Source of the DNA: an uncultured Armatimonadota bacterium | Lineage (GTDB): Bacteria > Armatimonadota > UBA5829 > DTJY01 | Direction of reading: 5' to 3' | NCBI GenBank assembly: GCA_937875395.1 | Contig: CALNCU010000186.1 | Span: forward strand, 1 to 21,603 | Length of the DNA stretch: 21,603 bases | Part shown: piece by piece, positions 13,705 through 19,724 of the stretch | Layout of the letters: every line of letters starts with the position of its first letter | Numbering within the stretch: the stretch's first letter is position 1 | Notes under the pieces: model-generated | What the model was told of the DNA's origin: nothing | The model's input: only the letters and a program-made list of their open reading frames with translations | Databases searched by the model: none | Position numbers and translations under genes: made by a program

Positions 13705-14312
13705 TCCAACTTGCCTTCCATATAGAGGCCCCATTTGCGGATGTACGCCTCAATGTCCTCTGGAACCATGTATTTTATTGATTCTCCCTCACGCACGCGC
13801 CTTCTAATCTCTGTTGAGGAGATGTCCAGGGGCAGCGTGGGCAATACATCCACTCCGGCAAGAAACCTGGGCGGAAGGGTGGTGCTGAGCCTTGGAAGAT
13901 TGAACCCCGGACGGGTCACGGCAATAAAACGCGCCATATCCGGCAGAAGTTCTGCCTTATGCCATTTTACCAGATCAAAGGCTTCATCTGCACCTACAAT
14001 AAAATAGATATCTGTTCCGGGCCCCCAAGTCTCTTTGATCGCCCGTATGGTGTCTACGGAATACGACGGCCCGCTGCGTTCTATCTCTATCCTGGATACC
14101 TTGAATGCGGGGTTTGATGCCGTCCCAAGGAGTGTCATGGCATAGCGGTGTTCTGCATCTGAGACCGGGTAGCTATACTTGTGCGGGGGCTCTCCCGTGG
14201 GTATAAAGAGCACCATATCAAGATTAAAGGCAACCCTTGCCTCTTCTGCCATAAAAAGATGTGCAGAGTGGAGCGGATCAAATGTTCCGCCCATAATCCC
14301 AAGTTTGTGCAT
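13701..14312 (-). CDS. nadD: Nicotinate-nucleotide adenylyltransferase
   Basis: The product is 203 residues. GGTFDPLHSAH at 8-18 is the nucleotidyltransferase signature, with the HxxH-type histidines binding ATP phosphates; DISSTEIRRRVREG near 165-178 is the second conserved motif. The enzyme forms nicotinate adenine dinucleotide, the penultimate step of NAD synthesis. ATG at 14312 has a modest GGGG ribosome-binding site. It starts 37 bases after proB and overlaps the LCP gene by four bases. In the classical order yqeK (a HD hydrolase) follows nadD; it is missing here. Confidence 0.95.
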   Translation of the reverse strand: MHKLGIMGGTFDPLHSAHLFMAEEARVAFNLDMVLFIPTGEPPHKYSYPVSDAEHRYAMTLLGTASNPAFKVSRIEIERSGPSYSVDTIRAIKETWGPGTDIYFIVGADEAFDLVKWHKAELLPDMARFIAVTRPGFNLPRLSTTLPPRFLAGVDVLPTLPLDISSTEIRRRVREGESIKYMVPEDIEAYIRKWGLYMEGKLE

Positions 14313-14349
14313 AATAACCCCGTAATTTCAACCGGAATGAAGAGAGCGG

Positions 14350-15462
14350 TTACGGCCTTAAGGCCAGGTTATCCCGGTGGATAACCTCGTCAAAGTCTTT
14401 GTGTCCAAGGATGAGTTCTATTTCTGAACTCTTTTTGCCCTTTATCTTTTCTATCTCTTCTGCATTATAATTGACGAATCCGCGGGCAAGATGGTTTCCG
14501 TCTTTATCCAGCACATCAACCATGTCGCCGCTTGAAAATTTGCCCGTCACATTGGTAATCCCGGCGGCTAGCAGGCTTTTGCCGCGTTCAAGGATCATCC
14601 GTTTTGCGCCGTCGTTTACAGCTACGGTGCCGCGGGGGGTCTTTCCAAAAGCTATCCACTGCTTGCGGCTTTTAAGGCACTCTTCTTTTGGGATAAAGGT
14701 AGTGCCCACCGGCCTGCCCAGAACTATATCTGCAAGAACATTCTCTCTGTGACCGTCGGCTATAACCATTTTGATGCCGGAGTTCATGGCAATCTCCGCC
14801 GCCTGTATCTTTGTGCGCATCCCCCCGGTGCCGGATGTACTGCCTGCGCCCCCGGCGGCGGAACGCACCTCCCGCCCCAGCTCTTTTACGGTGGGAATTA
14901 TCTTTGCGCAGGGCACCTCTTCCGGGTTTGCATTGTAAAGACCGGAGACGTCCGAGAGAAGTATAAGCAGGTCTGCCCGCAAACATGCGGCTACAAGGGC
15001 GGCCAGGTTATCGTTATCCCCAACGCGGATTTCGTCTATGGCTACCGTATCGTTTTCGTTCACAATGGGAACAACGCCGTGGCGGAAGAGGGTAATCATG
15101 GTGTTACGGGCGCAAAGGTATCTTTTGCGGTTGCCAAAATCTTCCCGGGTCAGCAGAACCTGTCCGGTGACAAGCCCGAACCCGGCGAAAATTTGGGAGT
15201 AAATCTGCATAAGATGCCCCTGCCCAACTGCGGCGGCGGCCTGCTTTTCCGGGATGGTCTTTGGCCGTTCCGCAAGGCCAAGCTGCTCCATGCCGGCCCG
15301 TATTGCGCCGGAGCTTACAAGGAGCACTTCCATGCCCTGTGCTTTAAGAGCGGCAATCTGCTCGGCAAGGTTTGTTATATACTCGCGGTCAATGGCCCCC
15401 GCCTTGTTTGTAATGGTGCTTGTGCCTACTTTGACCACTATTCTTTTTGGTTTTTTAGCCAT
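14350..15462 (-). CDS. proB: Glutamate 5-kinase
   Basis: The product is 370 residues, the full two-domain form. The amino-acid-kinase domain covers about 1-255 with VVKVGTSTI, VSSGAIRAGM, the NENDTVAIDEIRVGDND active-site stretch and GTGGMRTKIQAAEIA; the C-terminal PUA domain follows from about 275. It phosphorylates glutamate in proline synthesis and is usually feedback-inhibited by proline. ATG at 15462 has only a weak AAGAAG upstream. The next enzyme, gamma-glutamyl-phosphate reductase (proA), normally adjacent, is absent: nadD follows directly. Either proA lies elsewhere or proline is made another way. Confidence 0.96.
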   Translation of the reverse strand: MAKKPKRIVVKVGTSTITNKAGAIDREYITNLAEQIAALKAQGMEVLLVSSGAIRAGMEQLGLAERPKTIPEKQAAAAVGQGHLMQIYSQIFAGFGLVTGQVLLTREDFGNRKRYLCARNTMITLFRHGVVPIVNENDTVAIDEIRVGDNDNLAALVAACLRADLLILLSDVSGLYNANPEEVPCAKIIPTVKELGREVRSAAGGAGSTSGTGGMRTKIQAAEIAMNSGIKMVIADGHRENVLADIVLGRPVGTTFIPKEECLKSRKQWIAFGKTPRGTVAVNDGAKRMILERGKSLLAAGITNVTGKFSSGDMVDVLDKDGNHLARGFVNYNAEEIEKIKGKKSSEIELILGHKDFDEVIHRDNLALRP

Positions 15463-15551
15463 GCGTAAACTTCTTTTGGGAGTAGAATACAGAAGGTGCT
15501 GGTGAGCAAATAGTCAGAGATCAGCCCATCCGCCCACTCTTTAAATTTTAA

Positions 15552-16853
15552 CTATTCTACGTCATCCTCTGCCATGTAGTCAAACTCTGTCCGGCCTATG
15601 TGCACAGTATCGCCGTCCTCCACTCCGGCGGCTTTTAAGGCATCAATTATGCCCAGCCGCTCTATTCTTCTGTGGAAGCGACGCACGGCGTCTTCATTTG
15701 ACATATCCGTCATAGCGGCGGAGCGTTCTATTCCCCTGCCTTTCACAACAAATTCGTGCTCATCCACGCGCTCTATCTCAAAGTGGCGCGGATCGTAAGA
15801 TTCCGGGGAGATGCGCAGCACCTGGGCAGATGGTTCCGGCGCGGGCGCCTCTTTAGCCATGCGTGACAGCTCATCGCCCAGATGGTAGATAAGCTCTTTT
15901 ATGCCCTCGCCCGTGACTGCGGAGATGGCGAAGGTCTTATATCCCTTTTCCTGGAAGATTTTTGAGAGCCGATCTGCCGTCTCTCGTGCGCCGGGGAGAT
16001 CTATTTTGTTAAAGACTACAACCTGTGGGAGCCTGGCCAGGCGGCTGCTGTAGAGTTCAAGTTCCCGGTTTATGGCGTGGAAGTCCTCCTCTGGGTCCCT
16101 CCCGGTAAGGCCGGAGACGTCCAGGATATGCACAAGGATGCGGGTGCGTTCCACGTGCCGCAGGAACCTGTCCCCAAGGCCTGCCCCTGCGTGCGCGCCC
16201 ACAATAAGCCCCGGGATATCCGCCATAATAAAGGAGCGTTCTGCATCTATCCTGACCACGCCCAAGTTGGGCACAAGGGTGGTGAAAGGGTAGTCCGCAA
16301 TCTTGGGCCGGGCCGCCGAAACCCTTGCAATAAGGGATGATTTGCCCACGCTGGGGAATCCCAGAAGCCCTGCATCCGCCAGCAGTTTAAGCTCAAGTTT
16401 AAGGCTCTTCTCTTCCCCCGGCTCGCCGTTTTCTGCAAAGCGGGGGGTCTGATGCGTGGGGGAGGTGAACCGGGCGTTGCCGCGCCCGCCGCGCCCGCCT
16501 GCCGCAATAATTATGCGCGTGCCTTCTTCTGCAAGGTCTGCCAGAAGCTCGCCGTTCTCTGCATCAAAGACTAGCGTGCCCACGGGTACGGAGAGGATAA
16601 GATCATCCCCGTCTGCGCCGGTCATGTTGCTTGTTCCGCCGTTGCCGCCGCGCCCCGCCTTGTAACTCCGCTTGTAGCGGTAGTCCAGGAGGGTGGTGAG
16701 CTTACTGTCCGCCAGGATGATAACTGCGCCGCCATGCCCGCCGTCTCCGCCGGCTGGGCCTCCGCGGGGTACATACTTCTCCCGTCTGAATGCCACCGCG
16801 CCGTTGCCGCCGTCCCCTGCTTTTACTTTTATTTCAACTTCATCTACAAACAT
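15552..16853 (-). CDS. obg: Obg-family GTPase
   Basis: The product is 433 residues with all three Obg parts. The glycine-rich Obg fold occupies about 1-156 (KAGDGGNGAVAFRREKYVPRGG). The G domain has GFPSVGKSS at 165-173, PFTTLVPNLG, DIPG and NKID. The C-terminal OCT domain begins near 345. Obg is an essential ribosome-assembly and stress-response GTPase. A TTG at 16865 extends the frame by four codons, but the ATG at 16853 has GGAG seven bases upstream and gives the standard MFVDEVEI start. A terminator separates it from rpmA, so expression depends on read-through or an unseen promoter. Confidence 0.96.
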   Translation of the reverse strand: MFVDEVEIKVKAGDGGNGAVAFRREKYVPRGGPAGGDGGHGGAVIILADSKLTTLLDYRYKRSYKAGRGGNGGTSNMTGADGDDLILSVPVGTLVFDAENGELLADLAEEGTRIIIAAGGRGGRGNARFTSPTHQTPRFAENGEPGEEKSLKLELKLLADAGLLGFPSVGKSSLIARVSAARPKIADYPFTTLVPNLGVVRIDAERSFIMADIPGLIVGAHAGAGLGDRFLRHVERTRILVHILDVSGLTGRDPEEDFHAINRELELYSSRLARLPQVVVFNKIDLPGARETADRLSKIFQEKGYKTFAISAVTGEGIKELIYHLGDELSRMAKEAPAPEPSAQVLRISPESYDPRHFEIERVDEHEFVVKGRGIERSAAMTDMSNEDAVRRFHRRIERLGIIDALKAAGVEDGDTVHIGRTEFDYMAEDDVE

Positions 16854-16914
16854 TCTTTGCTCCAATGCGGTGTGCAGGGCAGATTTCTTCCGCCCAACTT
16901 AATCTTACCCCAAT

Positions 16915-16954
16915 AAACAAAAAGGCCCGATCGCCGGACAGACAATCGAGCCTT
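16915..16954 (-). terminator. Terminator between rpmA and obg
   Basis: On the minus strand AAGGCTCGAT pairs with ATCGGGCCTT (plus-strand positions 16945-16954 and 16922-16931), ten pairs including one G-U, followed immediately by TTTTTGTTT. It lies 15 bases after the rpmA stop. Confidence 0.85.
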
Positions 16955-16969
16955 GCAGAATACGTTTTT

Positions 16970-17233
16970 TTACGCGTTTGCTGTGGGATACACGCTTACC
17001 TTGCGTCTTACATTTTTGTTGCCTTCAAACTTGACATAGCCGTCTATAAGTGCAAAGAGCGTATCGTCGCTGCCCCTTCCTACATTCTTGCCCGGATGGA
17101 GCGGCGTGCCCCTCTGCCTTACAAGAATGCTTCCGGCTGTGACGCGTTCTCCGCTGAACTCTTTAACGCCCAGTCTCTTTGGGTTGCTGTCTCGGCCGTT
17201 ACGTGAGCTGCCTACACCTTTTTTATGTGCCAA
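16970..17233 (-). CDS. rpmA: 50S ribosomal protein L27
   Basis: The product is 87 residues. It starts MAHKKGVGSSRNGRDSNPKR, the conserved flexible N-terminus that reaches the peptidyl-transferase centre, and continues LGVKEFSGERVTAGSILVRQRGT. The N-terminal extension that Firmicutes remove with the Prp protease is absent, and there is no prp gene in the 38-base gap to rplU. The start codon is TTG with a near-perfect GGAGGTGA five to six bases before it; no ATG is available. Unusual start use for a ribosomal protein, but the protein start matches the family exactly. Confidence 0.97.
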   Translation of the reverse strand: MAHKKGVGSSRNGRDSNPKRLGVKEFSGERVTAGSILVRQRGTPLHPGKNVGRGSDDTLFALIDGYVKFEGNKNVRRKVSVYPTANA

Positions 17234-17271
17234 TTTATCTCACCTCCATGGTGACCGCACGGATAAGGGGC

Positions 17272-17589
17272 TTACTTGCCCAAAGCGATCTTCTCTATCA
17301 AAACTCTGCTATACTGCTGCCTGTGCCCAAAACGCCGGCTTGTGCTCTTCCTGGGCTTGTAGGTTCTGCCTATGATCTTCTTGGACTTGGTTTCGCCCAG
17401 AACCTTGGCAGTTACAGATGCGCCCTCTACTACGGGTGCCCCAACAACCGGGCCGTTATCTGTGTTTACAAATAACACGTCGCTTAAAACAACTGTTTCT
17501 CCGGCTTCGATGCCCAGTTTATCTATACTTATTACATCATTTTCTTTAACGGTGTACTGTTTTCCACCGGTTCTTAGAATCGCATACAT
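17272..17589 (-). CDS. rplU: 50S ribosomal protein L21
   Basis: The product is 105 residues, standard length, starting MYAILRTGGKQYTVKENDVI and ending in the basic KIIGRTYKPRKSTSRRFGHRQQYSRVLIEKI, which binds 23S rRNA. ATG at 17589 has GGAAGGA about 11 bases upstream, somewhat far. It is the first gene of the minus-strand cluster, with a strong promoter 59 bases before it. Only 38 bases separate it from rpmA. Confidence 0.97.
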   Translation of the reverse strand: MYAILRTGGKQYTVKENDVISIDKLGIEAGETVVLSDVLFVNTDNGPVVGAPVVEGASVTAKVLGETKSKKIIGRTYKPRKSTSRRFGHRQQYSRVLIEKIALGK

Positions 17590-17647
17590 GGCAGAACGTG
17601 TCCTTCCCCAATAATATTAACTCCCATCCAAAGACGCGAACCCTACG

Positions 17648-17676
17648 ATGTTAACATACCCATGCCTATTTGTCAA
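17648..17676 (-). promoter_or_regulatory. Promoter of rplU-rpmA
   Basis: On the minus strand TTGACA (17676-17671), 17 bases, then TAACAT (17653-17648). Transcription would start near 17641, about 50 bases before the rplU ATG. Confidence 0.75.
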
Positions 17677-17753
17677 GCTTTTTTGGCTGCAGGGTGTTAA
17701 GAAGGGCCGGCGGCACGGCCGGGATATGGAGCAGGCCCTTACTGAATTTGTCC

Positions 17754-17782
17754 TTGACATATACTGCGTACTGTTGTAGAAT
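17754..17782 (+). promoter_or_regulatory. Promoter of the cobalamin-riboswitch transcript
   Basis: TTGACA (17754-17759), 17 bases, TAGAAT (17777-17782). The expected start near 17789 is a few bases before the first riboswitch stem. Confidence 0.8.
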
Positions 17783-17795
17783 ACCCGTGTTAAAA

Positions 17796-17963
17796 CGCGA
17801 TATTCGGCTAATCGGGTATCTTGGGAAGCCGGTGAAAATCCGGCGCTGCCCCGCAACTGTAATCGCAGACGATGCGTGCATTCGGCCACTGCCTATTGTG
17901 GGTGGGAAGGCGCGCGCAGAGGATGAAGCGAGAGCCAGGAGACCGGACCCGGTTAAGATCGCG
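17796..17963 (+). ncRNA. Adenosylcobalamin riboswitch
   Basis: The aptamer is closed by CGCGAT (17796-17801) pairing with ATCGCG (17958-17963). Inside are the conserved GGGAAGCCGGTGAAAATCC and GCTGCCCCGCAACTGTAA blocks, GGCCACTG, and the B12 box GAGAGCCAGGAGACC near 17930-17944. Downstream, CGCGA (17960-17964) can instead pair with TCGCG (17972-17976), an anti-P1 hairpin, and a terminator follows at 18017. The element therefore probably terminates transcription when adenosylcobalamin is bound, controlling the adenosyltransferase gene and possibly the prepilin gene behind it. Confidence 0.96.
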
Positions 17964-18016
17964 ACACCACTTCGCGGGAAATGTGGTGCGGGTTTTACTG
18001 AGCCAGACCCAATCTG

Positions 18017-18058
18017 CACCCCTGCGCTTAATTTAAGTGGCAGGGGTGTTTTGTTTTT
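18017..18058 (+). terminator. Terminator of the riboswitch expression platform
   Basis: CACCCCTGC (18017-18025) pairs perfectly with GCAGGGGTG (18040-18048), followed by TTTTGTTTTT. It lies 54 bases after the aptamer and 43 bases before the next start codon, as expected for a transcriptional riboswitch. Confidence 0.85.
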
Positions 18059-18101
18059 AAGGGCGGCCTCGGAATCTGCACCGCAGACAAGGGGGTCGGA
18101 C

Positions 18102-18626
18102 ATGTTCTTCACGGGTAGAGGCGACCTGGGCATCACAAGTGTGATAGGCGGCCCAGCCCTCCCAAAATGCAATGTGCGCCTGGAGGCTCTGGGCGCGCTG
18201 GACGAGGCCCAGTCGTACCTTGGGCTTGCACGTTCACTTCTCTTACACACCTCTTTTGCGGAACCCATACTCCGCGTGCAGCATGACCTTACGCTTCTTA
18301 TGACGGAGTGCGCCATGGCTTCACGGGGAGATCCTCTTATCACAGATAAGCACACGGCCCGCCTGGAGAAAGATATGGCTCTCTGGAAGGAGTCGGCCGG
18401 AGGGTTCCGGGGATTTACCGTTTCAGGGGATACTATCGCCGGGGCGCACATCCACTTTGCGCGCACGGTGATCCGCCGCGCAGAGAGGCGTGTGGTTGCG
18501 CTTTTGCAGTCCGGTGGCCAGGTAAGCCCGGAGATGCTTGCGTACCTGAACCGTCTTTCTTCCTGGGCGTACATGCTTGCCGCAGCGGCGGCATATAAGA
18601 AAACCGATTGCATAACTGTAGCTTAA
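18102..18626 (+). CDS. ATP:cob(I)alamin adenosyltransferase, PduO type
   Basis: The product is 174 residues. FTGRGDLGITSVIGG is the PduO N-terminal ATP-binding motif (usually YTRTGDKGTTSL.GG), RLEALGALDEAQSYLGLA the next conserved block, and ARTVIRRAERRVVAL with YLNRLSSWAYMLA the C-terminal helices carrying the conserved arginines. The enzyme makes adenosylcobalamin from cob(I)alamin and ATP. The open frame runs upstream through the riboswitch, but the ATG at 18102 with AAGGGGG before it matches the family start. Control by the upstream adenosylcobalamin riboswitch would be feedback by its own product. Some motif positions are degenerate (DEAQ for the usual DELN), so kinetics may differ. Confidence 0.9.
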   Translation: MFFTGRGDLGITSVIGGPALPKCNVRLEALGALDEAQSYLGLARSLLLHTSFAEPILRVQHDLTLLMTECAMASRGDPLITDKHTARLEKDMALWKESAGGFRGFTVSGDTIAGAHIHFARTVIRRAERRVVALLQSGGQVSPEMLAYLNRLSSWAYMLAAAAAYKKTDCITVA

Positions 18627-18639
18627 ATAGGAGAGTATA

Positions 18640-19386
18640 ATGTTTAACAAAAGAGAAGAAAACAGGGGTTTTACGCTTATAGAACTCCTTGTTGTTATAG
18701 CTATAATAGCTATCCTGGCGGCAATCCTTTTTCCTGTCTTTGCGAAGGCAAGGGAGAAGGCCCGGCAGACGGCATGCGCATCAAACTTAAAACAGATTGT
18801 TACTGCATGGCAGATGTACGCCCAGGATTACGACGAGACAGCATGCCCGGCATACTACTATGTGGGAGGCAACTGGTCTGACGAGTACGCGTGGGATTTC
18901 CATATAGTTGATGGAGTGGCCGGTGAAGGTTTTCTTGCGCCGTACACAAAAAGCGGCGCCATAAACAAGTGTCCGTCATTTGTTGTTTCATCAGATGCAA
19001 CAAGTAACAGAGAGTTTACCGGGTATGCTTACAATGCCAGCTATATCGGCGGTGATCCTTATAACGACGGAGTTACTTATCCGACCACCCCGGCGTCTCT
19101 TGCAAAGATACAGAATCCGTCGGAGACCATACTGTTTGCTGAATCAGCAATTTGGAGTTCATATGGCGGTACCGGCAAGTTTTGGGGAAACAACTACCTG
19201 CGCGCGCCTAAAGATCTATTTTTTGTCAGTTGGGATACGGGCAAGGTGCACTTCCGGCACAACGGGATGGCAAACGTGGCTTATGCGGATGGGCATGTGA
19301 AGGCTGTGTCCTCCAAATACCATTATGATGCAGAACATCAGTTGGGCGCGCTCTCAGAGTATGATGATGCCTACGATCTAAATTGA
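18640..19386 (+). CDS. Type IV prepilin-like protein with H-X9-DG motif (DUF1559-like)
   Basis: The product is 248 residues. The class III signal NRG/FTLIELLVVIAIIAIL is cut after G10 by a prepilin peptidase, with the key glutamate at +5 of the mature chain, followed by AILFPVFAKAREKARQTACA and SNLKQI. The C-terminal part is a globular domain ending in H207-x9-D217-G218 (H-X9-DG). Such proteins are abundant, multi-copy pseudopilin-like proteins in Armatimonadota and Planctomycetes-type genomes, of largely unknown role. ATAGGAG is six to seven bases before the ATG. It lies only 13 bases after the adenosyltransferase gene with no terminator between, so cotranscription is likely. Confidence 0.9.
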   Translation: MFNKREENRGFTLIELLVVIAIIAILAAILFPVFAKAREKARQTACASNLKQIVTAWQMYAQDYDETACPAYYYVGGNWSDEYAWDFHIVDGVAGEGFLAPYTKSGAINKCPSFVVSSDATSNREFTGYAYNASYIGGDPYNDGVTYPTTPASLAKIQNPSETILFAESAIWSSYGGTGKFWGNNYLRAPKDLFFVSWDTGKVHFRHNGMANVAYADGHVKAVSSKYHYDAEHQLGALSEYDDAYDLN

Positions 19387-19436
19387 GGGTTTAATCCCGG
19401 GGTGCGCACTATCCCCAGGCCCCCTGAATTAGTCTT

Positions 19437-19472
19437 GCGGCTCGCCAAACTAATTATGGCGGATGATGCTTC
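19437..19472. repeat. Dispersed repeat, copy 2
   Basis: This matches 9713-9748 at 33 of 36 positions, in the same orientation. The three differences are all transitions. Both copies lie just downstream of a gene on the same strand. Confidence 0.65.
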
Positions 19473-19488
19473 AGCCGTAGATTGTGAA

Positions 19489-19550
19489 GCACTCTGCGGC
19501 CGAAGCAAGAGGCATCAACCCCCCGGTGCGATGCTTCGGTCGCAGAGTGC
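19489..19550. repeat. Long inverted repeat (18-pair hairpin)
   Basis: GCACTCTGCGGCCGAAGC (19489-19506) pairs with GCTTCGGTCGCAGAGTGC (19533-19550), 17 Watson-Crick pairs and one G-U, around a 26-base loop that itself contains CCCCCCGG. There is no U-run. It may be an RNA hairpin, a miniature element or a REP-like unit. Confidence 0.7.
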
Positions 19551-19642
19551 CTTGGCACGCCGCTGCCGAAGCATCCAGGACATGTTTATATGTAATCATC
19601 TCTTGCCTGGTAAAAACTTGCTAATTAAACGTGTTACTGCTC

Positions 19643-19671
19643 TTGAACTTGAGCTTATCCTCTGATAAAAT
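19643..19671 (+). promoter_or_regulatory. Promoter of the CoA-transferase gene
   Basis: TTGAAC (19643-19648), 17 bases, TAAAAT (19666-19671). The start near 19678 leaves a leader of about 47 bases. Confidence 0.55.
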
Positions 19672-19724
19672 ATACCAGTTCCAGTCTGTTTTGCAGCCAC
19701 CGGGTTGCTCTTTGAGGTGTTATA

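Larger units (their letters stand above)
19387..19724. other. Intergenic region with repeat copy, long hairpin and promoter
   Basis: The 338 bases after the prepilin gene hold the second copy of the dispersed repeat, an 18-pair hairpin, three copies of a GATGCTTC-type word (two direct, one inverted at 19571-19580) and the promoter of the CoA-transferase gene. An open frame at 19402-19665 has no ribosome-binding site and runs through the hairpin; I do not regard it as a gene. Confidence 0.6.

Noticed and set aside
17666..18613. Long open frames on both strands across the riboswitch and adenosyltransferase gene
   Set aside because: The minus frame is antisense to a well-supported gene, and the upstream part of the plus frame runs through the riboswitch and terminator. 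The true start is the ATG at 18102.
19402..19665. Open frame of 87 residues after the prepilin gene
   Set aside because: No ribosome-binding site, passes through the dispersed repeat and the 18-pair hairpin, and resembles no family. The repeat copy at 9713 can be read in a similar frame for about 18 codons, but the similarity is explained by the DNA repeat.
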